Shown piece after piece: positions 25,306 to 33,544 of a stretch of DNA of 52,975 nt. How positions within the stretch are numbered: position 1 is the stretch's first letter; each line of letters begins with the position of its first letter. The translations under genes and the position numbers were made by a program. The notes under the pieces were generated by a model that saw only the letters and a list, made by a program, of their open reading frames with translations, searched no databases and was not told the origin of the DNA. Where the stretch lies: assembly GCA_016873495.1 (NCBI GenBank), contig VGXC01000023.1, positions 1 to 52,975 on the forward strand, given 5' to 3'. The stretch is from Nitrospira sp. GTDB taxonomy: Bacteria; Nitrospirota; Nitrospiria; Nitrospirales; Nitrospiraceae.

Positions 25306-26349
25306 TTGTGGAGCAACAGACATATACGCGTTCTTCTGTTTGCTGTTGGCTTTCTTGCATTGGCCGATACACTTGTTATTCCGATCGTCAATCGCCTGGA
25401 GCCGGCTAGGTATGAGACCGATGCATTTCTGCGGTTCGAGGCTTCTGATGTATTTGTGTTAGCGCCGATAGTTTCATATCTTCAAGAACATCCGGTCGGA
25501 CTCCGCCCGCGAGTCGTCTTCTTCGGCAATTCCATAGTCTGGGGATATCGCCAAAGTGCTTCAGCAACAGTTCCAGCCGAATTCCAGCGACTTGTCCCAC
25601 AGGTGAAGGTGTTCAATTTTGGCGTTAACGGGTTTGAGACGGGAAGTATCTACTTGACTACGAAAGCGATCATCGGCTCCGTGGACGTTATCTGCATGTT
25701 TCACAATGGGTCCAATACGCTCCCACTTCTGGCTAATGCGGTAACGGTTTCTTCTGAGGACGCTAGTCGATTTGGTTTGCCCTTGAGAGATCCAATTGAA
25801 CAATCCATGGAAGAGTTCTTGGGAGTTTGGAAATTGTATCGCTATTCCTATCGGTTGCAGGCGAGCTTACTCGGGTCGTCCGCACGGCGGTTCGTCTTTA
25901 GACGGCTTAAAGACATCACGCTTCGCATTGCTTCGAATGGTAGGGGAATGGAGGTGGCAACACCCCATGAAACCGGAGCGTCTTTGTCCGAAAATAGTTC
26001 AGGGGTGTGGATAGAGATCGGCCAATCTCCCGTTCTGCCTTCCGTTGATCGAGTTCATGAACTCAAAGAGAAGCACTCCCTTCTCTGGGATTATGCACAG
26101 TTGATCAAGGACCGGCAAAAACAGGGACTCATTGTCGAGATTCATGGTTATGAAAGTCCTCTTGAAAGTACGGACCGCAGCGATCTTAACGCATATTTTT
26201 CGCCTAATGTGACCTTCATGAAACTTCATGTACATCGAGATCTTCTTCAGGAAGATGCGCTTCATTTTTCACATAGGGGAGCTCGGGCCGTCGCGCACGC
26301 AATCTTCGAGGCTTTCCGCGCAGATAAATCTCTCGCGAGAGATATGTGA
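25306..26349 (+). CDS. SGNH-like membrane-anchored protein of the acylation cassette
   Basis: 347 residues from TTG 25306, the only start that retains the N-terminal hydrophobic segment (8-28). It has VVFFGNSIVWG with candidate nucleophile Ser76 (GNS in place of GDS), NFGVNGFETGS, MFHNGSNT for the Asn, and EDALHFSHRGA near the C-terminus supplying Asp and His. It sits between the LnmK-like protein and the MBOAT and overlaps the latter's start. SGNH plus MBOAT pairs (as in AlgX/AlgJ with AlgI, or DltD with DltB) transfer acyl groups across the membrane to polysaccharides, which is my inference for this gene. Confidence 0.75.
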   Translation: MWSNRHIRVLLFAVGFLALADTLVIPIVNRLEPARYETDAFLRFEASDVFVLAPIVSYLQEHPVGLRPRVVFFGNSIVWGYRQSASATVPAEFQRLVPQVKVFNFGVNGFETGSIYLTTKAIIGSVDVICMFHNGSNTLPLLANAVTVSSEDASRFGLPLRDPIEQSMEEFLGVWKLYRYSYRLQASLLGSSARRFVFRRLKDITLRIASNGRGMEVATPHETGASLSENSSGVWIEIGQSPVLPSVDRVHELKEKHSLLWDYAQLIKDRQKQGLIVEIHGYESPLESTDRSDLNAYFSPNVTFMKLHVHRDLLQEDALHFSHRGARAVAHAIFEAFRADKSLARDM

Positions 26350-27509
26350 TCGTTAGCGAAGTTCGATTCTTCTTTTTAATAGTGATGTGTTGGATCACAT
26401 TTTTCGCCGTGCCGCATCGATTTCGTTCCCATGCGCTCGCGTTCTGGGGAGTCGTGTTTTATGCCATATTCGCCAAAGCTTTCGTGGTTCTTGTTGCCGG
26501 GCTGGTGATTGCTACGTATATAATCCTTTCTTTCAGCCGTCCATGGACCGCCGTGCTTCTGCTGATTGGTACCCTTTTTTACTTCAAGCTCCAGGGTGAA
26601 GCGGTGACTATCGCTGCCCTCACCATTACGCAGATCGCCCCGGAAAAGATCATGATCCCCCTGGGTCTATCGTTTTTAACGTTCGAACTCATCCATTTTG
26701 CGATTGAGCGTTCACGTGGCCGCCTTGGCGGCGCCTCGCTAATAGATCTCATTGCGTTTGCCTTCTTTTTCCCTTGTCGCATTTCTGGTCCTATCAAGCG
26801 GTATCCAGATTTCATCGCTGCTGTTTCTCAAGCCGAGATGTCATCGGAGAATGTCTATCGCGGGATAGTAAGGATCCTGGTCGGGTTTTTTAAGAAACTC
26901 GTTTTGGCCGACACCTTGGGTCTTATCGTCTCGGATGCTGTTTCTTCCTTATCCGATCCGATCAATGCATGGACAGCGGTCATCGCGTATTCACTTCAGA
27001 TTTACTTCGACTTTAGTGCGTATTCTGATGTGGCGATCGGCTCAGCTTTATTGATGGGGATCAGGATTCCGGAGAACTTCTCTTTCCCTTATTTGGCCAA
27101 AAACATTCAGGACTTCTGGAGGCGATGGCACATCAGCCTTTCGACGTGGTTGCGCGATTATATTTTTATGGGATTGGGACAGAGGCTATTTAAAACATGG
27201 CTTAAGGCTTGGCCTGCCCTTATTGCAACCGTCTCTTATGTTGTCACTTTCTTCATCGCTGGCGCATGGCATGGGCTGGCAACGAACTTCCTCGTATGGG
27301 GTCTTTATCATGGTATTCTTTTGGCTGGTTATCACTTATATCGGTCATGGCTGCCAGTGACTGTCGCGACGCATCCCCTGTACCAGTCCAGGGCTGCGTC
27401 GCTGACTGCCATGGGGATAACATTTGTCCTGGTCTCAGTAGGATGGGTATTCTTCATGACCGACCTCAAGGAAGGTGCACATCTCTTGCACCTGATGTTT
27501 GGGGTATAA
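26346..27509 (+). CDS. MBOAT family membrane-bound O-acyltransferase (AlgI-like)
   Basis: 387 residues from a GTG overlapping the previous stop (GTGA). It is polytopic, with about ten membrane segments. The MBOAT core is clear: IPLGLSFLTFELIHFAIE near 108, PCRISGPIKRY, YFDFSAYSDVAIG near 220, QDFWRRWHISLSTWLRDY near 257, and the catalytic-type His in GAWHG near 310 with WGLYHG after it. MBOATs move acyl groups from a cytosolic carrier to an extracytoplasmic acceptor. It is shorter than AlgI (about 460-520 residues). With an ACP and a loading-type enzyme in the same operon, the donor is probably an acyl-ACP. Confidence 0.9.
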   Translation: MIVSEVRFFFLIVMCWITFFAVPHRFRSHALAFWGVVFYAIFAKAFVVLVAGLVIATYIILSFSRPWTAVLLLIGTLFYFKLQGEAVTIAALTITQIAPEKIMIPLGLSFLTFELIHFAIERSRGRLGGASLIDLIAFAFFFPCRISGPIKRYPDFIAAVSQAEMSSENVYRGIVRILVGFFKKLVLADTLGLIVSDAVSSLSDPINAWTAVIAYSLQIYFDFSAYSDVAIGSALLMGIRIPENFSFPYLAKNIQDFWRRWHISLSTWLRDYIFMGLGQRLFKTWLKAWPALIATVSYVVTFFIAGAWHGLATNFLVWGLYHGILLAGYHLYRSWLPVTVATHPLYQSRAASLTAMGITFVLVSVGWVFFMTDLKEGAHLLHLMFGV

Positions 27510-27511
27510 GA

Positions 27512-27622
27512 ATGCTCGCCTTGATTAAGGATCTTCTATTTGGAATAGGCTTGGCGATACTGATTATGTTGATCGTGCTCTTTTCTTCATTTAACTCGAC
27601 TTTCATTTATAGAGGTTTCTAA
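27512..27622 (+). CDS. 36-residue single-pass membrane peptide
   Basis: The ATG at 27512 lies 2 bases after the MBOAT stop. The product (MLALIKDLLFGIG.. to ..FIYRGF) is one hydrophobic helix of about 25 residues with a short polar tail. The FIYRGF ending resembles the FIYTLF ending of small DUF5989-type membrane proteins found with SxtJ-like and polysaccharide genes; that is a memory-based comparison. DltX, a small peptide beside the MBOAT DltB, is a functional parallel. It may help the MBOAT. It is short, so chance cannot be ruled out, but spacing and composition favour a real gene. Confidence 0.6.
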   Translation: MLALIKDLLFGIGLAILIMLIVLFSSFNSTFIYRGF

Positions 27623-27852
27623 CAAGACGCATGTTCTGTTACTCCACTGCCTGCCTCACTTTAGTATGGAGTCAAACGCTCTTCGTTCCAATTACAGTCC
27701 AACTGTATCCTCGCCTGTGGAAGCTTTGAACTTCCGTAAATTTCCGCTTCAACAGCGTCTCAGCTTCCTCACGGGTATAGTACTTGGCAAACGATGGCTT
27801 GATCTGATCGTAGATCACCAATCGGCGTTTGTCCGGAGAAAGGTTTCTGATA

Positions 27853-28269
27853 ATGAATAAATCCGTGCGTCAGTTCCAAGAAAAGTCGGCAACGAGCTCC
27901 GGGAATGACGCGCAGTTTGTCGTGAGCAGGATGGGAGAGCCGGCCCTGCCGTTTGCCACGGACTGAGAAGAGCAGATGGCTATTTTCGAGACGTTTTCCG
28001 GCGAAGTCGAAGCGGCCGGTGCAACGTTGATCGTCGCGGCGAGGACATCGTCGGAGTATCGCTATCTGGTGAACTCCCTTCGGCTTCGGCCGATTCCTGG
28101 GCTCGTCACCGTAGACCTTCAACGGGTCAGTGACGAAGAGGAGGCCGTCTTTCACTTTCCCCAAGATGGTCATTGGAATGAGCGGGGACATGATAAGGCG
28201 GCCAAGACCCTCTTTGAACTGATCGTGACGCGCAATCTTTTGGACAGCACGCGAAAGTGCGCAGCGTAA
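27853..28269 (+). pseudogene. Remnant of an SGNH hydrolase gene (C-terminal part with in-frame stop)
   Basis: Frame 1 reads from ATG 27853 (DAQFVVSRMGEPALPFATD) into a TGA at 27964, then continues with MAIFETFSGEVEAAGATLIV and ends FPQDGHWNERGHDKAA.., the Asp-His block of SGNH proteins. The N-terminal GDS block is not found upstream; the preceding 230 bases (27623-27852) contain only an undistinguished open frame at 27666. This looks like a decayed gene with at least one nonsense mutation and a lost 5' end. The closest look-alike in the window is the C-terminal part at 33545-33994 (DGHWTPSGHAKAAHF). A short protein from 27976 could still be made but would lack the nucleophile. Confidence 0.62.
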
Positions 28270-28294
28270 AGGCGCGTGATGGCAGGGATCCGCG

Positions 28295-29713
28295 GTGTTG
28301 ACGGAGGTACGGGGAGACGTGACTGCGGGCAAACTTAACATCCCTTACGGGAGGATTGTGCCGGTCTTTCTCCTGGCCTACATCCTCTCTCTCGGCTTCG
28401 CCTGGTCTCCGTTCCCGTTCAACATGCAGTGGAGCGACATCATTTTCCTGGGCCTGCTGGGCGGCTTCGTCGCTCGCGGAGGGCTGCGCCATGTCCAGTT
28501 TACGGGACCGGACTATGCAGTGTTTGCCTATGTGGCGGGTTCGTTGAATTCTTTAATCTGGGCGAATCGGGACGGCGATAGTGCGATTCACGTTGTCAAA
28601 TTGGTCTACTTGGCCTCGATGTATATCGTCGTGAGAACGCTTTGTATGGATGAGGACCTCCGCAGGCTGGCGGCCTGGGGCATAGCCGGTGGCGCAGCGC
28701 TTCTCTCGCTGCTGGGCGCCATGTATCTGCTGGCCTACTCGCTATTCGGGATTTCGGACGGTGCGCTCGGCGTGCCACGCTCCGTGCCCTATTTGGGGCC
28801 GGTTCTTCGGTTGGAGCTGAATTTTTACACGCCTGAGCTGCTCGGGTGTTATCTGACGGTCGGCGTGGCCTTCATGCTTGCCTTGCGGACGGCTCCCTTC
28901 GCGGGCCGACGCGCCACATGGCTGACGCTCGCCTTTCTGCTGATCCTGACGACGGAAACGCTTACCTTCTCGCACAGCCTGGTCGGGTTTGCCGTTGCGG
29001 CATTGATCGCTTTCCACCCGAGAAACATGGGAACGTGGTGGGTGTGGGTGAGGCGTGGCTTGGCCGTCTCAATCGTCCTCTTGTTTATCGGTATGCTCTT
29101 CGTGTCCACCTTCTACGTGCATGAGTTTTCGGTCGAGTCGCGCACCGTGCCCCGTCCGATCGGTCCGGTGGACAGCCATGTCCTGCAGAGCGAGACATGG
29201 CCTCATCTGACGATCAACGCCACCTACAGCTATCTTCATTACCATGTCCTGAAGGTGCTTGCCTGGGAAACGTTTGTCGAACATCCGTTGGGTGGCCTCG
29301 GCCTGGGCACGTTCCCCTCGGTAAGCGAACAGGCGTATCAAGGCAGTCGGTTGAGCCGGAGCTGTCGGGGATGCGAGCCCCACAATACGGTGTTGGGTCA
29401 ATTGGCGGAAACGGGCCTGGTGGGAGGGATTCCTCTGCTCGTCTTGTGGGGATGGCTGTTCGCCGATGGATGGAAAATCCTCCGGTCGTCGCAGGGCACG
29501 GATTCGGAATGGATCGCCCGGGCGTGCCTCGGCGGGCTGGTGGGGCTGTTCGTCAACGGCTTGTACACGGACGTGATGCATTTCCGATTTCTCTGGGTGG
29601 ATATGGCTGTGCTGAACGGCCTCATCCTCTCCACCCGATGGGCGCATGTGCGGACTCAACAGGGGAACGGACAGACGGCGTACCTGGGCGCTGAAGCGCC
29701 GACAACGGTGTGA
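28295..29713 (+). CDS. O-antigen ligase/polymerase-like (WaaL/Wzy) membrane protein
   Basis: 472 residues from GTG 28295; the adjacent TTG or a later GTG (28319) are possible. It is polytopic with at least ten hydrophobic segments and one long periplasmic loop (about 270-365) containing ETFVEHPLGGLGLGTF and ending CEPHNTVLGQLAETGLVGG, the hallmark of the Wzy_C/O-antigen ligase domain. It either polymerises repeat units or ligates the finished chain to an acceptor in the periplasm. The neighbouring asparagine-synthase-like gene starts 12 bases later. The gene is GC-rich relative to the acylation cassette just upstream. Confidence 0.85.
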   Translation: MLTEVRGDVTAGKLNIPYGRIVPVFLLAYILSLGFAWSPFPFNMQWSDIIFLGLLGGFVARGGLRHVQFTGPDYAVFAYVAGSLNSLIWANRDGDSAIHVVKLVYLASMYIVVRTLCMDEDLRRLAAWGIAGGAALLSLLGAMYLLAYSLFGISDGALGVPRSVPYLGPVLRLELNFYTPELLGCYLTVGVAFMLALRTAPFAGRRATWLTLAFLLILTTETLTFSHSLVGFAVAALIAFHPRNMGTWWVWVRRGLAVSIVLLFIGMLFVSTFYVHEFSVESRTVPRPIGPVDSHVLQSETWPHLTINATYSYLHYHVLKVLAWETFVEHPLGGLGLGTFPSVSEQAYQGSRLSRSCRGCEPHNTVLGQLAETGLVGGIPLLVLWGWLFADGWKILRSSQGTDSEWIARACLGGLVGLFVNGLYTDVMHFRFLWVDMAVLNGLILSTRWAHVRTQQGNGQTAYLGAEAPTTV

Positions 29714-29725
29714 AGGGGTAGGGCC

Positions 29726-31621
29726 ATGTGCGGGATCGTCGGCATCCTCTCTAAAAACGGCCAGCAGGTGGTCCAAGCGGACATTGGGCGTATGGCCGAG
29801 ACGCTCGTGCATCGCGGGCCGGACGACTATGGCCTGTATTGTCGGGGACCTCTCGGGCTCGGGCATCGCCGGTTGAGCGTCATCGATCTTCAGACGGGGA
29901 GCCAGCCCTATCACAACGAGGACAAGAGCGTGTGGGCGGTGTTCAACGGCGAGATCTACAACTTTCACGAGTTGCGCGCGCGCTTGGCCGCCCAGGGCCA
30001 TGTGTTTCATACCGCCGGAGACGGAGAAGTCATCGTCCATCAGTACGAGGAGCAGGCGGGGGCGTTTCTGGACGGCCTCAACGGCATGTTCGCGATCGCG
30101 TTATGGGATGAAAAGGCACAGAGATTGATTCTGGCGCGCGACCGTTGCGGGAAAAAACCGGTTTATTACTACGAGTCGCCGACTGCTTTGGTGTTCGCGT
30201 CCGAGCTCAAAGCGATTCTCGCGCTCCCGTGGATCGACCGCGGGGTCGATGCGCAGGGGCTGCATCACTTTCTCTCCCTGAATTACGTGCCGGATCGCTT
30301 CACGCTGGTCCGCGGCATCCGCAAACTGCTGCCGGGGCATATGCTGATCCATGAGGGCGGACGAACGTCGCTGCGCAGTTACTGGGACCTGAAAATCGTC
30401 CCGAAGAGAAAAATGGCCGAGCCGGACGCGGTGGAAGAGCTCGACGGCCTTCTCCGCTCGGCGGTCCGATCCCGCCTGATCAGCGATGTGCCGCTGGGGT
30501 TTTTCCTCAGCGGGGGGCTCGATTCCAGCCTGGTTGTGGCGCTGGCCAGCGCCATGTCCACCGCGCCGATTCACACCTTTTCGATCGGGTTCAACCAACC
30601 CAGTTACAATGAATTGGCGTACGCCCGTGAGGTATCCCGACGCTTCCAGACGGTTCATCACGAGGAGGTGATCGACTCGAATCCGCGGGACGTGCTGCCT
30701 CGCGTGATCTGGCTTTCCGACGAGCCGTCAGGAGATTCCTCCTCTATTCCGATGTATCTGATTTCGAAGGCGGCCCGTGCCCACATCACGGTCGCCCTGA
30801 GCGGCGATGGCGCCGACGAACTCTTTGCCGGATATTTGACGTATCAAGCCGACCGCATGGCCCCGTTCTTGCGGCGTGTGCCGGCGATCCTCCGGAACGG
30901 CCTGCTGAAGCCTCTGGCCGATCGGCTCCCCGTCTCGCTGGAGAAGGTGAGCTTCGAATATCGTCTCAAGCAATTTCTGGGCGGTCTCGACATGGATCCG
31001 CTTCGATCGCACTATTGGTGGAACGGGGCGTTTAGCGAAGCGGAAAAGAGCGGTCTGTACTCGGACGACCTGAAGGCGGCTGTGCGATCGGTCGATACCC
31101 GGGATGTCTTCGCCGAGTATTTCGATCGGTATCCCGAGCTTGATCCGTTGACGAGGTTGCTCTACACGGATTTCAAAACCTATCTGCCGGACGATATTCT
31201 CGTGAAAGTCGACCGGATGAGCATGGGCAATTCTCTGGAAATGCGCTGCCCGTTTTTGGATCATCGGCTCGTGCAATTCGTCTCGGACCTCCCCGTTCAC
31301 TTCAAGCTGAAGGCGCTCACCGGGAAGTATCTCCTGAAGCGATATGCGGAGTCGCTCTTGCCCCGCCGCATCTTGCATCGTCCCAAGGCCGGATTTAGCG
31401 TGCCGCTGAATAGCTGGCTACGCCAGGAACTCCGCGAATTGGTGGAAGAGTCGCTTTCAGAACGACGAATCCGCGCAACCGGATACTTTGCCTGGCCGAC
31501 CGTCAGACGCCTGCTGAGCGAGCACATGGACGGTCGGCAGAACCATGCGTATCGACTTTGGGCGGTGCTGGTGTTTCAGTTGTGGCACGAAATGTTCATC
31601 GAGAAGGCCCCGGCATGTTGA
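29726..31621 (+). CDS. asnB: Asparagine synthase (glutamine-hydrolysing)-type amidotransferase, copy 1
   Basis: 631 residues. MCGIVGI gives the N-terminal nucleophile Cys2 of a class II glutamine amidotransferase, with HRGPDD near 33, GHRRLSVIDL and NGEIYNF. The synthetase domain has LSGGLDSS (PP-loop) near 263 and ALSGDGADELFAGY near 355. The C-terminal FLDHRLVQFVSDLP segment is typical of AsnB. In polysaccharide clusters such enzymes are thought to amidate uronic acids or other carboxyl groups rather than make asparagine, which is my inference here. It overlaps the next gene by 7 bases. A second copy lies at 37245-39188. Confidence 0.9.
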   Translation: MCGIVGILSKNGQQVVQADIGRMAETLVHRGPDDYGLYCRGPLGLGHRRLSVIDLQTGSQPYHNEDKSVWAVFNGEIYNFHELRARLAAQGHVFHTAGDGEVIVHQYEEQAGAFLDGLNGMFAIALWDEKAQRLILARDRCGKKPVYYYESPTALVFASELKAILALPWIDRGVDAQGLHHFLSLNYVPDRFTLVRGIRKLLPGHMLIHEGGRTSLRSYWDLKIVPKRKMAEPDAVEELDGLLRSAVRSRLISDVPLGFFLSGGLDSSLVVALASAMSTAPIHTFSIGFNQPSYNELAYAREVSRRFQTVHHEEVIDSNPRDVLPRVIWLSDEPSGDSSSIPMYLISKAARAHITVALSGDGADELFAGYLTYQADRMAPFLRRVPAILRNGLLKPLADRLPVSLEKVSFEYRLKQFLGGLDMDPLRSHYWWNGAFSEAEKSGLYSDDLKAAVRSVDTRDVFAEYFDRYPELDPLTRLLYTDFKTYLPDDILVKVDRMSMGNSLEMRCPFLDHRLVQFVSDLPVHFKLKALTGKYLLKRYAESLLPRRILHRPKAGFSVPLNSWLRQELRELVEESLSERRIRATGYFAWPTVRRLLSEHMDGRQNHAYRLWAVLVFQLWHEMFIEKAPAC

Positions 31622-32619
31622 GCGACCCAAGGAACGACGGCAATGATCTGGAGCTGTCTGTCGTCGTGCCATTCTATAATGAAGAGGGCAACATCGCGGA
31701 GCTGCACAGGCGGCTGAGTGCGGTGCTGGATCGTCTTGGCGAATCCTATGAGATTATCTTTGTAAACGACGGGAGCACTGATGGATCTGCCGGCATTCTC
31801 GACAAGATTAGGCAGGAGCACTCTTCGACGAAGATCATTCATCTCGCGAGAAACTACGGGCAGACGCCGGCCTTGGCCGCCGGCTTCGACCATGCGCGGG
31901 GGCATGTCGTGATCTCGATGGACGGGGACTTGCAACATGTGCCCGAAGAAATCCCGCGATTTCTGGCCAAGCTGCGGGAAGGGTATGACATGGTGAGCGG
32001 GTGGCGCACGACGCGCTCGGACCACGTCATTCTGCGGCAGTTTACCTCGAAAGTCGCGAATCGGATCATGGGGTGGCTCTCCGGCGTGCGCATCCACGAT
32101 TTCGGCACCACGTTTCGGGCCTACCGGCGCGACCTCCTCGACCGGCTGGAACTGTTCGGAGAGCTCCATCGGTTTGTGCCGGCCTTGGCGAGCGAGTTCG
32201 GCGCGTCGATTACGGAAATTCCCATCGAAGATCCGGGCCGGCAGCGCGGGCAGTCGAAGTACGGGCTTAGGCGAGTCTATCGCGTCATGCTCGACATGCT
32301 GATGGTGAAGTTCATCATCACGTATTCGACGAGGCCCTTGAGGATTTTCGGGTCGGTCGGTCTGCTTCTGATGCTGGCCGGCGTCCTGATCGATGCCTGG
32401 CTGATGGCCTTTTGGTTCCTTGGGAAGATCCCACAGATTATCGACCATGAGGCGCTGATTTTGCTCTCCATTATTTTCATCATGATCGGCAGCGTCTTCA
32501 TCGCCATCGGCATCAACGCGGAAGTGGGGGCGAGAATTTACAACCGGGTCGCCGGGAAAAAGATCTACACCGTCCGCCGGACCGAGGGCGTCGGGAACGG
32601 CGAGGGCCATCGGTCGTGA
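31615..32619 (+). CDS. Family 2 glycosyltransferase, GtrB-like, second copy
   Basis: 334 residues from ATG 31615, which overlaps the preceding stop; the frame runs further upstream but inside AsnB. GT-A motifs are LSVVVPFYNEEGN near 16, FVNDGSTDGS near 48 and the metal-binding DGDLQH near 103, with QRGQSKYG near 213. Two C-terminal membrane segments (about 244-268 and 283-306) match polyprenyl-phosphate glycosyltransferases. It is a homologue of the GT at 163-1119. No small GtrA-type flippase is seen next to either gene. It starts a run of two genes with the methyltransferase at 32616. Confidence 0.88.
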   Translation: MLSDPRNDGNDLELSVVVPFYNEEGNIAELHRRLSAVLDRLGESYEIIFVNDGSTDGSAGILDKIRQEHSSTKIIHLARNYGQTPALAAGFDHARGHVVISMDGDLQHVPEEIPRFLAKLREGYDMVSGWRTTRSDHVILRQFTSKVANRIMGWLSGVRIHDFGTTFRAYRRDLLDRLELFGELHRFVPALASEFGASITEIPIEDPGRQRGQSKYGLRRVYRVMLDMLMVKFIITYSTRPLRIFGSVGLLLMLAGVLIDAWLMAFWFLGKIPQIIDHEALILLSIIFIMIGSVFIAIGINAEVGARIYNRVAGKKIYTVRRTEGVGNGEGHRS

Positions 32620-33527
32620 CCGTGTCTCTTCGGGATGCCGCCGATCGCGCGCCGATCGCGTGCTGCGACCCCTGTCTGGTCTGTGCCGGCGGCCCGTTCG
32701 TCGCCTATGCCGGCGGCCGTCCGGACTTGGCGCGATGCGCCGCCTGCGGGTTTGTCACCATGCGCGGCGGCGCCGATCCTGAAACCCTGTCCTCCCTCTA
32801 CGAGCAGGACTACTTCCACGGAGCTGAATACGCCGATTATGTGCGCGATCGTCCGGCTCTCCAGAGAAACTTCGGAGAGCGCGTCAAGACGATGCGCAGA
32901 TATTGCCGCAGCGGTACGTTACTGGAGATCGGCTGCGCCTATGGCTTCTTCCTTGACTTGGTTCGAGACCAATTCGACTGTCGTGGCTATGACAGGGTTG
33001 AGACGGCTGTTGCGTATGCGAACAAGGTTCTGAGCCTGCGGGCTGAATGCAAAGACTTTCTCGCTGAGAATTCAATTCCCGCGGGCTCGATCGACGTCGT
33101 GGCTATGTGGGATGTCATTGAGCATTTGGAAAACCCGGAACGGTATCTGGAGCGAACCAGAAGCTTGTTGAAGGAAGGGGGGTATCTCTTCCTTACCACC
33201 GGCGATATCGACAGTTGGAATGCCCGTCGGCGAAAGGCCAAATGGCGCTTGATCAAGATCAGGAGTCACTTGCACTTCTTTTCTCGCGACACCATCGGGC
33301 GTCTCCTTGAACGCCAGGGGTTCGAAGTTATCGACGTTTCGTACCCCGGATACTTCAGAAGCATTGATCAAATGCTGTACAATATTCTGGTCCTGGGGAA
33401 AAACCACCCTCGGCTCTACCGTCTGCTGTCGTTCTTTATCCCTCGAAAGGCCATGCTCTACATCAATCTGTTCGATATCATGTGCGTGGTCGCCCGTCGG
33501 CCACGTGCGGCTTCGTCCACTGCATGA
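32616..33527 (+). CDS. Class I SAM methyltransferase with N-terminal Cys-rich segment
   Basis: 303 residues from GTG 32616, overlapping the GT2 stop. The N-terminus has a zinc-ribbon-like set (CDPCLVC near 17 and CAAC near 41). The SAM-binding motif I is LLEIGCAYGFFLD near 106, and VVAMWDVIEHLENP near 162 is motif II-III of the Methyltransf_12/23-type family. The typical FFSRDTIGRLLERQGFEV segment follows. This domain order is common among sugar C- and O-methyltransferases; the substrate is unknown. It is the last plus-strand gene before a minus-strand SGNH gene, whose end is 17 bases away. Confidence 0.85.
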   Translation: MTVSLRDAADRAPIACCDPCLVCAGGPFVAYAGGRPDLARCAACGFVTMRGGADPETLSSLYEQDYFHGAEYADYVRDRPALQRNFGERVKTMRRYCRSGTLLEIGCAYGFFLDLVRDQFDCRGYDRVETAVAYANKVLSLRAECKDFLAENSIPAGSIDVVAMWDVIEHLENPERYLERTRSLLKEGGYLFLTTGDIDSWNARRRKAKWRLIKIRSHLHFFSRDTIGRLLERQGFEVIDVSYPGYFRSIDQMLYNILVLGKNHPRLYRLLSFFIPRKAMLYINLFDIMCVVARRPRAASSTA

Positions 33528-33544
33528 CCGATTCACGGGGCCGG

